A stretch of DNA of 64,000 nucleotides, from contig DGLB01000034.1 of assembly GCA_002387845.1 (NCBI GenBank), forward strand, positions 1 to 64,000, in the 5' to 3' direction. Below the pieces are notes generated by a model. The model ran no database searches, was not told the DNA's origin, and saw only the letters and a list, made by a program, of their open reading frames with translations. This document shows positions 17,605 to 26,365 of the stretch, piece after piece. Numbering within the stretch: the stretch's first letter is position 1; each line of letters opens with the position of its first letter. Source of the DNA: Stenotrophomonas maltophilia (lineage in GTDB: Bacteria; Pseudomonadota; Gammaproteobacteria; Xanthomonadales; Xanthomonadaceae). A program made the translations under genes and the position numbers.

Positions 17605-18528
17605 GTGATCGAAGATCTGGGCGAACTGCGCACCTTCGACCGGATCGTCCGCGGGGGCAGTCTTTCGGCCGCCGCCCGCGAGCTGCGGGTGTCGTTGGCG
17701 GTAGTAAGCAAGCGGCTCACGGCGCTGGAGCGGCGGCTGCAGGTGCGCCTGCTCAACCGCAGTACCCGGCGCGCCTCGTTGACCGACGAAGGGATGCTGT
17801 TCCACGAACACTGCTGCCGGGTGCTGGAGGCCGTGGACGCGGCCGAGGCGGCGCTGGAGCAACGCCAGGACCTGGTGGCCGGCGTGCTCAAGCTCACCGC
17901 GCCCAATGGGTTTGGGCGCCGCCACGTGGTGCCGGCGGTGCGCAGCTTCCAGCGGGCGCACCCCGGAGTACGGGTGCACCTGTCGTTACGGGATGAGCTG
18001 GTCGACCTGATCGGTGACGGCGTGGAGCTGGCCCTGCGCTACGGGGCGCTGGACGACTCGCGGCTGGTGGCCCGCGAGCTGGCTCCGAACCGCCGCATTC
18101 TGTGTGCGGCGCCGGAGTACCTGCGTCGTCGTGGCGTACCGCGCTGCATCGAGGACCTGCGCGATCACGATCTGATCGCCTCCGGCAGCCCGCCAGTGAC
18201 GCAGTGGCTGTTCGCCGGGCCCGGCGGTACCGTGGCGTTTCCGTTGGAGGCGTCTACCTTGTGCGACGACGGAGATGCGGCCCAGGTGCTGGCGGTGCAG
18301 GGCGCGGGTATCGCCCGGAAATCGATCTGGGACGTGGCCGAGGATCTGGACAGCGGTCGGCTGGTGGAAGTGCTGCCGGACTTTGCGCTGGCGACGTCAC
18401 CGCTCAGCGCCGTGCATGGGTCGGGAAAACAGCTGGCCCCTCGCGTGCGGGTATTTCTGGAGCATATGGTGCAGCAGCTAAGGGGCTCGGTCGCGTGGCA
18501 GTTTGCCAACAGAACACCTCAACTCTGA
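17605..18528 (+). CDS. LysR-type regulator divergent from the GMC dehydrogenase operon
   Basis: This encodes a 307-residue LysR protein. The DNA-binding domain is clear (LRTFDRIVRGGSLSAAAREL, LAVVSKRLTALERRLQVRLLNRSTR). The effector domain has LRYGALDDSRLVARELAP and the late AVQGAGIARKS motif, as in the CrgA/DmlR subgroup. I use GTG 17605, which has AAAGGA upstream and places the helix-turn-helix near residue 20. Divergence from the dehydrogenase genes suggests it controls them. Confidence 0.85.
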   Translation: MIEDLGELRTFDRIVRGGSLSAAARELRVSLAVVSKRLTALERRLQVRLLNRSTRRASLTDEGMLFHEHCCRVLEAVDAAEAALEQRQDLVAGVLKLTAPNGFGRRHVVPAVRSFQRAHPGVRVHLSLRDELVDLIGDGVELALRYGALDDSRLVARELAPNRRILCAAPEYLRRRGVPRCIEDLRDHDLIASGSPPVTQWLFAGPGGTVAFPLEASTLCDDGDAAQVLAVQGAGIARKSIWDVAEDLDSGRLVEVLPDFALATSPLSAVHGSGKQLAPRVRVFLEHMVQQLRGSVAWQFANRTPQL

Positions 18529-18721
18529 TCTTCGATAGACCGATCTGGGATTTAGTCCGCGTTTGATCGAATGCAGCGAACGCTACGGCTAGCTGCGATA
18601 GCCGGAATTGTCCCAGGCATGGCGATTCGTTTCGTGGACAGCAATCGAGTCGGAACAACCGCAGAGCTTGATCAAGTCTTTAGTTCTATCGCACTTGGCA
18701 GTGCCCCTTCCGCCGCCCGCT

Positions 18722-19051
18722 TCAGGTCTGATCATCTATCAATGCACTCGGCCCATTAGCTTGCACCGATTCGATCCCCCGATCGCGTGCCTGCGAGGAG
18801 GAGTAGGTCTCACTGGTGCCGATCACCTGTCCATTTCCCGCTTTCAGGTTGAACATGTACTGGCCGTTGGTCGTGGCCTTGCGCTCGTAGCGACCGTCGT
18901 ACGGCGAGTTCGCCTTGACCGAAGCAATGCCTTCCAGTGCGTTCTGCTTAGTCGTGTAACGCTCGCTGGTCAGGATAATTTCGTTGTTTCCGGCCTTCAG
19001 CGTGAAGTGATACTGAGCACCAGAGTTCTTTAGAACGTATCGGGCTGCCAT
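18722..19051 (-). CDS. DUF1508 (YegP-like) protein with two repeats
   Basis: This 109-residue protein consists of two copies of the roughly 48-residue DUF1508 unit: YHFTLKAGNNEIILTSERY with an ALEGIASVKANS helix, then YMFNLKAGNGQVIGTSETY with a RGIESVQANG helix. No signal peptide is present, so it is probably cytoplasmic. The family's biochemical role is unknown. Its coding sequence is more AT-rich than neighbours, and the 193 bases between it and the lysR gene hold nothing I can identify. Confidence 0.85.
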   Translation of the reverse strand: MAARYVLKNSGAQYHFTLKAGNNEIILTSERYTTKQNALEGIASVKANSPYDGRYERKATTNGQYMFNLKAGNGQVIGTSETYSSSQARDRGIESVQANGPSALIDDQT

Positions 19052-19226
19052 GTCTGCGTCCTGCCATGCTTTCTGGTTGAGTTCCGAGAACCTCGCATGG
19101 CGAGTAGCCAGCGTCTATCCACTTTCCGCCGTTCCGTCACATTCTGTAATTCTGGGGCTAGAGGCAGGTTGATCGATGTGGCTCGACCGGCGCATCATCG
19201 GACCTCGCACTTGAGGCAGGCATTCC

Positions 19227-19517
19227 ATGTACGGACTGATTGGCAAGATGAATACCGCACCCGGCCAGCGTGACGCGGTGATTGCGATTCTGCTGGAGGG
19301 GACCGCTGGCATGCCCGGCTGTCGCAGTTACATCGTGGGGCGTGACCCGGCAGACCCGGATGCGATCTGGATCACCGAGGTGTGGGACAGCGCGGAGCTG
19401 CACCGGGCGTCGTTGGCGCTGCCGGGTGTGCAGGACGCCATTGCCCGGGCCAGGCCGCACATCACCGGGTTTGGTGAGCGGTTTGAAACGGAGCCGGTTG
19501 GGGGTTTTGGGGTGTAG
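19227..19517 (+). CDS. ABM-family (antibiotic biosynthesis monooxygenase-like) protein
   Basis: This 96-residue protein has the dimeric alpha/beta-barrel ABM pattern: MYGLIGKMNTAPGQRDAVIA at the start, a central PGCRSYIVGRDPADPDAIWI strand pair, and VWDSAELHRASLA. Such proteins include cofactor-free monooxygenases and many stress proteins of unknown substrate. Length is typical. It stands alone; the 175 bases upstream hold nothing identifiable. The stop is followed after eight bases by a GTAG repeat. Confidence 0.8.
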   Translation: MYGLIGKMNTAPGQRDAVIAILLEGTAGMPGCRSYIVGRDPADPDAIWITEVWDSAELHRASLALPGVQDAIARARPHITGFGERFETEPVGGFGV

Positions 19518-19525
19518 CGCGAAGT

Positions 19526-19549
19526 GCAGCCGGGCAAGCCCGGCTCTAC
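19526..19549 (-). repeat. GTAG-type REP element between convergent genes
   Basis: On the minus strand the unit reads GTAGAGCCGGGCTTGCCCGG and onward, a standard SMAG hairpin. Its TAG is the stop codon of the small membrane protein gene (19546-19548). It lies between that gene and the convergent ABM gene. Confidence 0.78.
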
Positions 19550-19737
19550 GCTACTTTGTCGAGGATCATGGCGACGGAGCAGCAGCCGGCCATGAACAGC
19601 ACGAGTGCCGCGCCCCAGCCAGCTGGCAGGCCGCCGCGTCGGCGCAGGCAGAGTTTCAGCAGGCCCACCACGCCGACAGGCACGGCCAGTACGAAGCCCA
19701 AGGCAAGCCAGATCTGTGCGTCCAATCCCAGCAGCAT
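19546..19737 (-). CDS. Small two-helix membrane protein
   Basis: This encodes 63 residues with two hydrophobic helices, IWLALGFVLAVPVGVVGLL and GWGAALVLFMAGCCSVAMIL, joined by a basic loop (KLCLRRRGG). This suggests a small inner-membrane protein with a cytoplasmic loop. No family is recognised. It ends inside a REP element whose GTAG gives the stop, which suggests the last residues changed when the element arrived. Coding status is supported by the clean helix-loop-helix pattern only. Confidence 0.5.
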   Translation of the reverse strand: MLLGLDAQIWLALGFVLAVPVGVVGLLKLCLRRRGGLPAGWGAALVLFMAGCCSVAMILDKVA

Positions 19738-19820
19738 GGCCGTTTACCCCTTCATTGCGACGCCTTGATGGTGGCGGGGCGAAGGGGAGTGCACCTTGAT
19801 CCGGATCAAACCACCCGGCG

Positions 19821-21497
19821 TTAATGCGTGGCCTGCGCCAGTGCGCTGGCCAGCTGCTTGAGCGAATAGGGTTTGCGCAGCAGGGTAAACCCGTGGTTCG
19901 GGTCGCTGGCCAGCAGTTCGCTGTAGCCGCTGGTCAGAATGACCTGCAATCCCGGATAGGTGGCACGGATGCGGCGGGCCAGTTCCAGGCCGTTGACCCC
20001 CGGCATGACCACATCCGAGAACACGACCTGGAAACGCCCGGCGTCACGCTCCAGCTCGGCCAGTGCTTCCGTGGCGTTGCGGGCAAGCACCACGTTGAAA
20101 TCCAACTCTGCCAGGGCATTGGTAGCGAAGGCGGCGACATCCACGTTGTCCTCCACCACCAGCACGGTGAGCCCGGTGCCACTGGCCAGGCGATGCGATG
20201 AAGGGGCGAAGGCGCTGGTGGAGGTGGCCAGGGTCATCGGCAGGTAAAGGGTAAAGGTCGTGCCTTCACCCACCGTGCTGCGCACGTCGACTTCACCCTC
20301 CGATTGCTTGACGAAGCCGAACACCTGGCTCAACCCCAGCCCGGTACCGGCACCCACGCCCTTGGTGGTGAAGAACGGTTCGAAGATGCGGCTGAGCACC
20401 TCGGGCGCAATGCCCTGGCCGCTGTCGCTGACGCGAATGGCGGCGTAGTCGCCGAGCAGCGGCGCTGCCTGCCGCACCGAAGGAACCGTGCTGACCTTGC
20501 TGACGCTGATGGTCACCTGGCCTTGTCCCACGATGGCATCGCGTGCATTCACCGCGATGTTGATCAGCGAGGTATCCAGCTGGTTGCGGTCCAGCAGCAC
20601 ATACAGCGGGGTATCAGGCAGTTCCACATCCACGCCGATGCGGGCACCCAGTACCGTGCTCACGATTTCTGACAGCGCACGCACGCTGTCACGGATGTCG
20701 AAGACTTCCGGGGTCAGGCTCTGCCGGCGCGAGAACGCCAGCAGATGCGAGGTCAGCTTGCCAGCGCGATCTGCCGCGGAACCGATGGCGCGCACATAGC
20801 GCTGCTTTGGATCGTCTTCGGCCAGCAAGTGCTGCAGCATGTCGACCGAGCCACCAATGACCTGCAACAGGTTGTTGAAGTCGTGCGCCACGCCGCCGGT
20901 AAGCTGGCCCATGGTCTCCAGCTTCTGTGCCTGGCGCAGCTGCTCGCGCGCCCGCACCAGTTCCAGGTGTGCGTCGCGCGCCTGTTCGGTGATGGCGGCC
21001 ACCTGCCGGCTGTGCAGGTTCTGCTGCTGCACCTGCTCGGTCTGCTCGCTGACCACACAGAAGATGCCGGCGACAACACCGGTCAGCAGGCGCAGCGGCG
21101 AATAGGAAAACGTCCAGTAGGTTTCCTTCATGGAACCGTCGCGATCCATCTGCAGCGGCAGATTGCGGAAGCTGCGGTGGCGACCGGCAAAGGCATCATC
21201 AATGGCTTCGCTCACGTCGGCCCACACGTCACTCCACACCTGTGGCAGTGAGGCTCCCATCGCGCCGTGGAGTTTGGCGCCGAGCAGGGGCAGGTAAGCG
21301 TCGTTGAAGAAGAAGGTCATTTCCGTTGACCCCCAGGCCAGCCACATCGGCTCGGGTGAATCGAACAGCGTGGTCAGCAGAATGCGTAGTTCGGCCGGTG
21401 CCGTGGCCAGACCGCCCGTCTCAGCCCAGTCGCTGTCCTGCAGCAGCCGATAGGCCAATTGGTTCGGGTCCGAAACGGGCAGGGTGGTACGGGGCAT
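19821..21497 (-). CDS. Hybrid sensor histidine kinase with PAS-like input and receiver domain
   Basis: This is a 558-residue cytoplasmic signalling protein. A PAS-like sensor (FFFNDAYLPLLGAKLHG, RNLPLQMDRDGSMKETYWTF) covers residues 40-155. It is followed by a coiled-coil stretch, the histidine-kinase core with phospho-acceptor His205 in GGVAHDFNNLLQ, an ATPase domain, and a C-terminal receiver from about 443 with phospho-acceptor Asp495 in VVFSDVVMPG and Lys542. The start at 21497 excludes a low-complexity upstream extension that is read-through. It has no linked response regulator. The output is not evident. Confidence 0.87.
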   Translation of the reverse strand: MPRTTLPVSDPNQLAYRLLQDSDWAETGGLATAPAELRILLTTLFDSPEPMWLAWGSTEMTFFFNDAYLPLLGAKLHGAMGASLPQVWSDVWADVSEAIDDAFAGRHRSFRNLPLQMDRDGSMKETYWTFSYSPLRLLTGVVAGIFCVVSEQTEQVQQQNLHSRQVAAITEQARDAHLELVRAREQLRQAQKLETMGQLTGGVAHDFNNLLQVIGGSVDMLQHLLAEDDPKQRYVRAIGSAADRAGKLTSHLLAFSRRQSLTPEVFDIRDSVRALSEIVSTVLGARIGVDVELPDTPLYVLLDRNQLDTSLINIAVNARDAIVGQGQVTISVSKVSTVPSVRQAAPLLGDYAAIRVSDSGQGIAPEVLSRIFEPFFTTKGVGAGTGLGLSQVFGFVKQSEGEVDVRSTVGEGTTFTLYLPMTLATSTSAFAPSSHRLASGTGLTVLVVEDNVDVAAFATNALAELDFNVVLARNATEALAELERDAGRFQVVFSDVVMPGVNGLELARRIRATYPGLQVILTSGYSELLASDPNHGFTLLRKPYSLKQLASALAQATH

Positions 21498-21678
21498 ACA
21501 AACCACGACGGTCGAGGTGTGGGGAGGGTATCCCAATTGACGTACGTTCGGGTTTCGCGCTGTGGCGGCCCGTGACTTGGGGCATATTGTTCCACGCCCG
21601 GTTGCCGCCGCAGACTCAGGGCGTTGCCCCGGGAACATGCAGTTCAACTCCCCAACGTCGCATCCAAAGGAGCAGGTC

Positions 21679-23760
21679 ATGCGCACTACGTTGTTGGTTT
21701 CTGCCGTTTTACTCGCCCTGGCTGGCTGCAAGCCTGCCAACGAATCCGCCCCGTCCGCCTCGGCACCCGCTGCCAGCACGGCACCCGTCGCCGAACCCGA
21801 GCTGATCTCGCGCGATGCGCTGTTCGGCAACCCCGAGCGCGTCTCGGTGCAGCTCAGCCCGGATGGCCAGTTCATCAGCTGGATCGCGCCGGTCAATGGC
21901 GTGCTCAACGTCTGGGTCGCCCCGGCCAACGACATCAACGCCGCCAAGGCGGTGACCAAGGACGCGTCGCGCGGCATCCGCAACCATTTCTGGAGCTACC
22001 GGCCGGGCACCCTGGTGTATCTGCGCGATACCGGCGGCGATGAGGACTTCCACGCCTTCGCGGTGGACGTCAACAGCGGCCAGGAAAAGGATCTCTCACC
22101 GTTCCCCAAGACCCGTGCCGAAGTGGTGGGCCTGAGCCATCTCAAGCCCGACGCCGTGCTGGTGTCGATGAACGACCGCGACCCGAAGTGGCACGACCTG
22201 TACAGCGTCGACCTGGCCACCGGCAAGCGCACCGAAGTGGTGAAGAACACACATGACCTGTCCAGCTACGTGGCCGATGCCAACTACCAGGTGCGCTACG
22301 CCACGCGTTCGCGCGACGACGGCGGCAGCGACATCCTGAAGCCGGACGGCAATGGCGGCTGGAGCAAGATCGATGAGATTCCGTTTGAAGATGGCCTGAC
22401 CACCGGCCCGGCCGGCATGACCACCGATGGCAGCACGCTGTATCTGTTCGACTCGCGCAACCGCGATACTTCCGCGCTGTTTGCCATGGACACCACCAGC
22501 GGCCAGCGCACGCTGGTGGCCGAAGATGCCCGGGCCGACATCAGTGACAGTCTGTCCGACCCGAGTACCGGCAAGGTGCAGGCGGTGGCGGTGGACTATC
22601 TGCGCGAGGAATGGAAACCGCTGGATGACACCATTGGCGCAGACATCAAGAAGTTGAAGGAGATCGGTCCCGGCGACATTTCAGTCAACTCGCGCACGCT
22701 GGACGACAAGACCTGGATCGTGGCGTACTCGGCGGCCGAGCAGCCCGTTCTGTACTACCGCTATGACCGTGCCGACGGTGGGAAGTTGACCAAACTGTTC
22801 GGCGCGCGCCCCGCACTGGAGGGCAAGCCGCTGGTGAAGCAGTGGCCGCAGGAAATCAAGGCACGCGATGGCCTGAATCTGGTGAGCTACCTGACCCTTC
22901 CCAAGGTGGCCGACGCGGATGCCGACGGCAAGGCCGACAAGCCGGTCCCGTTGGTGCTGATGGTGCACGGGGGGCCGTGGGCCCGCGACAGCTATGGCTA
23001 CAGCGGCTACAGCCAGTGGCTGGCCAACCGTGGGTATGCGGTCCTGCAGGTGAACTACCGCGGCTCCACGGGCTTCGGCAAGTCGTTCACCAACGCCGGC
23101 AACGGTGAGTGGGCCGGCAAGATGCACGATGACCTGCTGGACGCGGTGCAATGGGCGGTGGACAACAAGGTGACCACCCAGGACCAGGTTGCCATCTTCG
23201 GCGGCAGCTATGGCGGCTATGCCACGCTGGTGGGCCTGACCTTCACTCCGGACACCTTCAAGTGCGGCGTGGATCTGGTCGGCCCGTCCAACCTCAACAC
23301 GCTGCTCTCGACGATTCCGCCGTACTGGGCGTCGTTCTTCGAGCAGTTTGCCAAACGCGTGGGTGACCCGCGTACGCCGGAAGGCAAGAAGCTGCTGGAG
23401 GAGCGTTCGCCGCTGAGCCACGTGGACAAGATCAGCAAGCCGTTGCTGATCGGGCAAGGGGCCAACGACCCGCGCGTGAAGCAGCCGGAGAGCGACCAGA
23501 TCGTCAAGGCCATGCAGGCCAAGGGCATTCCTGTGACTTACGCACTGTTCCCGGATGAGGGCCACGGCTTTGCACGGCCGGAGAACAGCAAGGCGTTCAA
23601 TGCGGTTACCGAAGGATTCCTCGCGCAATGCCTGGGGGGACGCGCCGAGCCGATTGGCAAGGACTTCACCGGGTCCAGCATCACCGTGCCGACCGGCGCG
23701 GAGGGTGTGCCGGGGCTGGCGGAGGCGCTGAAAGGCCATACCGCGGATGTGAAGAAGTAA
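21679..23760 (+). CDS. S9-family peptidase lipoprotein (prolyl oligopeptidase type)
   Basis: This 693-residue protein is a periplasmic or outer-membrane-bound serine peptidase. The lipobox LAGC ends the signal near residue 17. A beta-propeller region follows (about 50-400), then an alpha/beta-hydrolase domain with GGSYGGYA (Ser510), GANDPRV (Asp597) and DEGHGF (His629), the expected triad of dipeptidyl aminopeptidase/acylaminoacyl-peptidase relatives. ATG 21679 has AAAGGAG upstream. It is divergent from the hybrid kinase across a 181-bp gap with no evident motif. Confidence 0.92.
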   Translation: MRTTLLVSAVLLALAGCKPANESAPSASAPAASTAPVAEPELISRDALFGNPERVSVQLSPDGQFISWIAPVNGVLNVWVAPANDINAAKAVTKDASRGIRNHFWSYRPGTLVYLRDTGGDEDFHAFAVDVNSGQEKDLSPFPKTRAEVVGLSHLKPDAVLVSMNDRDPKWHDLYSVDLATGKRTEVVKNTHDLSSYVADANYQVRYATRSRDDGGSDILKPDGNGGWSKIDEIPFEDGLTTGPAGMTTDGSTLYLFDSRNRDTSALFAMDTTSGQRTLVAEDARADISDSLSDPSTGKVQAVAVDYLREEWKPLDDTIGADIKKLKEIGPGDISVNSRTLDDKTWIVAYSAAEQPVLYYRYDRADGGKLTKLFGARPALEGKPLVKQWPQEIKARDGLNLVSYLTLPKVADADADGKADKPVPLVLMVHGGPWARDSYGYSGYSQWLANRGYAVLQVNYRGSTGFGKSFTNAGNGEWAGKMHDDLLDAVQWAVDNKVTTQDQVAIFGGSYGGYATLVGLTFTPDTFKCGVDLVGPSNLNTLLSTIPPYWASFFEQFAKRVGDPRTPEGKKLLEERSPLSHVDKISKPLLIGQGANDPRVKQPESDQIVKAMQAKGIPVTYALFPDEGHGFARPENSKAFNAVTEGFLAQCLGGRAEPIGKDFTGSSITVPTGAEGVPGLAEALKGHTADVKK

Positions 23761-23775
23761 GCAGTAGATCCTGAC

Positions 23776-23801
23776 GGGGCGCGATCGCGAGGTCGCGCCC
23801 C
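23776..23801 (+). terminator. Strong hairpin after the S9 peptidase gene
   Basis: GGGGCGCGA, eight bases, TCGCGCCCC forms a perfect 9-bp stem 15 bases after the stop, followed by GTTTC, a weak T tract. It probably terminates the peptidase mRNA before the next gene. Confidence 0.65.
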
Positions 23802-23830
23802 GTTTCATCCCGCTTCTGGAGTGCACCGAC

Positions 23831-24550
23831 ATGGATGCCGTGATTTTCGCCGCCAGTTTCACACTCATTTGCGCAGCACTGTTTCTGCTGGTTCGCCTGT
23901 TCGATCAGCGCATCCGCGTGAGCATGGTGCTGCTCGGCGCGCTGCTGCTGGGCCTGGATGATCTGGTCACCGGGCTGGCGTCGACGGTTCCGGCGCTGGC
24001 GGTGTTTGGTGGCGGCTGGAACTGGTCGGGCAAGGTCTACAGTCTCGTCCTTTCAGTGCTGGTCATTCTGGCGCTGAAGCTGGACCGAAATGCGGTCGGA
24101 CTCACCTTCAAGCAGCGCACGCCGTGGCTGTCCGTGGCTGCGGTGCTCGGGTTTGTCGTGTGGGGATCCGTGCTGGGGTGGGTATTCCAGCCGGGTTCTG
24201 CGGACGCGGAAACGCTCGCGTTCCAAGTCACCATGCCCGGCCTGGCGGAAGAGCTGGTGTATCGCGGTGTGGTGCCGGCTGTGTTGTTGGGCGCGCTTTG
24301 GGGCAGGGCATTGCCTGAGCGCGGCTACTGGCCTGTCATCATCGGAACGGCCATCGCTTTTGGACTGTGGCACAGCCTCGGATACAGCAAGGGAACCTGG
24401 AACATCGATCCCATGAGCGGGCTCTTTCCCTTCATCGGCAGTCTGGCCGGTGGCTGGTTGCGGTTCCGCACGGGCAGCTTGCTGGTGCCGGTGCTGGGTC
24501 ATGGGTTGGCCAATCTGGCCTTCCACCTGGTGGGTGGCCTCACGGCCTGA
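23831..24550 (+). CDS. CPBP-family intramembrane metalloprotease
   Basis: This 239-residue membrane protein has about seven hydrophobic segments. CPBP (CAAX protease/bacteriocin-processing) motifs are present: EELVYR with Glu140, Glu141 and Arg145, FGLWHSLGY with His181, and GHGLANLAFH with His224 and Asn228. These match the glutamate-histidine metal site of the family. Bacterial members act in peptide processing or bacteriocin self-immunity, but no bacteriocin gene is near. It is an independent gene behind a terminator. Confidence 0.85.
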   Translation: MDAVIFAASFTLICAALFLLVRLFDQRIRVSMVLLGALLLGLDDLVTGLASTVPALAVFGGGWNWSGKVYSLVLSVLVILALKLDRNAVGLTFKQRTPWLSVAAVLGFVVWGSVLGWVFQPGSADAETLAFQVTMPGLAEELVYRGVVPAVLLGALWGRALPERGYWPVIIGTAIAFGLWHSLGYSKGTWNIDPMSGLFPFIGSLAGGWLRFRTGSLLVPVLGHGLANLAFHLVGGLTA

Positions 24551-25318
24551 TCAGCGAACGAACACGGTGGTGCGGGCCACGCCCGCGTTGCCGCCAGCGG
24601 CGTCCCACGCGCGCACTTCAATCTCATGGATGCCGGCTTCGCGCGGCACCATCGACGCGTTGTAGCGCCCGCTCGTGGCGTCGAAGCGCATGCGCTGCAG
24701 GGGCTGTACCTTTCCGTTCACTGTGACCTGGTAGTCCACCTCGACGGCCCCGGCTTTCCAGGGGCCATCCTCTGAAAGCGCACAACCGCACATCATGGTC
24801 ACCGCCACCTGCAGCGGCAGCGCGGTACCCGGCTTGGCGGGCTGGAATGCCGCCGGCTCAACCAGGTCCACCACCAGCCCGGGAAGTTCCAGTACCCAGC
24901 CGTCACCCTGGGTGACATCGCGACCCGGCAGCAGCCACTGGGTCCTGCTGACCGTGGTGGCCGCCTGCGGCTGGCTGAGCGGGCCGGTGACCGTGGCGGT
25001 GACGCGGCGTGGTTTGGCCAGATCGAGGGTGGCGCGGTAGACGGCTGAGTCCGGGGTCGAGAGTCGATTGTCTCCATCGACGCCTCCGGCCAGGATGCGC
25101 CGGGTGTCGCCGGTCGTGCCCTGGGTCAGGCCGCGTGCCAGCACTTCCCCGGTATCGGCATCGGTCAGCACGACACGTGCCGAATCGCTGTAGCCGCCAA
25201 TGAACTTGGCACCGCGTGCAAGGACGCGGACATCCACCTGGGTTGATTCCGCCAAGGCCGGCAACGCGCTGGAGAGCAGGGCGGTGGCCAGAAGTGTGCG
25301 GGTAAGGTGGGTTCGCAT
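24551..25318 (-). CDS. Secreted beta-rich protein of unknown function
   Basis: This 255-residue protein starts with a signal peptide (MRTHLTRTLLATALLSSALPALA) cut near residue 23. The mature part looks like two Ig-like beta domains: YSDSARVVLTDADTGEVLARG early on, and EAGIHEIEVRAWDAAGGNAG at the end, which resembles Ig-like carboxypeptidase/adhesin modules. A CGC pair near the middle may be structural. The start at 25318 has AAGG at fair spacing and excludes a weaker start at 25333. It is convergent with, and directly abuts, the CPBP gene. Confidence 0.65.
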   Translation of the reverse strand: MRTHLTRTLLATALLSSALPALAESTQVDVRVLARGAKFIGGYSDSARVVLTDADTGEVLARGLTQGTTGDTRRILAGGVDGDNRLSTPDSAVYRATLDLAKPRRVTATVTGPLSQPQAATTVSRTQWLLPGRDVTQGDGWVLELPGLVVDLVEPAAFQPAKPGTALPLQVAVTMMCGCALSEDGPWKAGAVEVDYQVTVNGKVQPLQRMRFDATSGRYNASMVPREAGIHEIEVRAWDAAGGNAGVARTTVFVR

Positions 25319-25400
25319 CCGTGCTGCCTTCATGGAGAGATTGCCCGCACTATAGACTAGGCCAGCTGCCGCCAGGGTCAGGCGGCGAACAGGGGGCAAC

Positions 25401-25808
25401 ATGGAGCTAAGAGCGTTTGTGCTGCTGGCGTTGTGTTGGGCGGGCCCGGCCGCTGCCCAGCAGGTGTACAAGTGTGTTGACGGCGGGAACACCGTTTACC
25501 AGTCCGATCCCTGTGCGTCTGGACGGGCGGAAAAGCGCTGGGATGCTGTGCCGGCAGCGCCGGATCCCGACGGACAGGCACGGCTGGCCGCAATGCAGCG
25601 TGAGCTTGAGGCGCGCAGGCGCCCCGGTACGCACGTACGATCGCCGCAGGGAGCAGTTTCGGGCGCTGCCATCAGCCAATATCGTGACCCGGATGCCTGT
25701 GAGACCGCCAAGGCCCAGCGCGCTGCCGCGTTCGAGGCCGCCGGGTCGCGAAGAACGTTTGAACTCACCCGGCGAATGGACGACCGGGTGTTCGATGCCT
25801 GCAAATAG
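25401..25808 (+). CDS. DUF4124-like secreted protein
   Basis: This 135-residue protein has a signal peptide (MELRAFVLLALCWAGPAAA) followed at once by QQVYKCVDGGNTVYQSDPC, the DUF4124 pattern common in Xanthomonadaceae envelope proteins, with its two cysteines. A charged helix follows, and a second cysteine pair (DPDACETAK, FDACK) closes the protein. The family function is unknown; it is probably periplasmic. It is divergent from the preceding secreted protein gene. Confidence 0.75.
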   Translation: MELRAFVLLALCWAGPAAAQQVYKCVDGGNTVYQSDPCASGRAEKRWDAVPAAPDPDGQARLAAMQRELEARRRPGTHVRSPQGAVSGAAISQYRDPDACETAKAQRAAAFEAAGSRRTFELTRRMDDRVFDACK

Positions 25809-25831
25809 GCAAGCGAGGAAGCGGTTGGCGG

Positions 25832-26365
25832 TTACGACGTGCGGCGTGCGAAATGGCAAAGCAGCGAGAGCGCGGCAGCCCAGGTTGTACCCAGAATCAA
25901 CAACCCAATCCAGCTTGGTGCTGAAAACTCCACCGCAGCGAATCCGCGCGATGCGGATACATAGGCGACCGGTGCCAGCAGCCCTCCGAAAGCGATGGGT
26001 AGCCACCGGTTGCGCTGCAGAAAGGTCATGGACACGGTAAGCGTCGTCGCAAACGAGGCCCATAGCGCCAGTATCCAGGGAGGAGGTAGCCAGTCCCAGG
26101 GCGCTGCGGCGTACCTGACGGCGCCACTGGCAGCGGCGGATCCATCCACGCCGAACGCGCATGCCAGTGCGAGGATGATCAGAAACGCGTCCTTCCGTGG
26201 GACATGCGAACTGAGCAGTTGGCTGACGACGTATACGGTTGCAGAAAGCAGCGCTGGCCACTGGGTTCCATGACCAGCCCCCGACACCGCGCACACCCAG
26301 ACCAGCTGATTGCCCAGCAGGTTGGTCCAGAAGTGCCTTCGCGAAGGAGCAACAACTGCAGTCAT
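25832..26365 (-). CDS. DUF2878-like membrane protein
   Basis: This 177-residue protein has about five hydrophobic segments and opens with WTNLLGNQLVWVCAVSGAGH, like the N-Q-W-x-x-C start of DUF2878 proteins. Later segments include AFLIILALACAFGVDG and WILALWASFATTLTVSM. Its ATG overlaps the stop of the upstream gene by four bases (ATGA at 26362-26365), so the two are translationally coupled. Function unknown. Confidence 0.68.
   Translation of the reverse strand: MTAVVAPSRRHFWTNLLGNQLVWVCAVSGAGHGTQWPALLSATVYVVSQLLSSHVPRKDAFLIILALACAFGVDGSAAASGAVRYAAAPWDWLPPPWILALWASFATTLTVSMTFLQRNRWLPIAFGGLLAPVAYVSASRGFAAVEFSAPSWIGLLILGTTWAAALSLLCHFARRTS

Noticed and set aside
18529..18721. Small open frame in the gap between lysR and the DUF1508 gene
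   Set aside because: A 62-codon frame at 18571-18759 has no ribosome site, runs into the antisense of the DUF1508 gene and has no family features.
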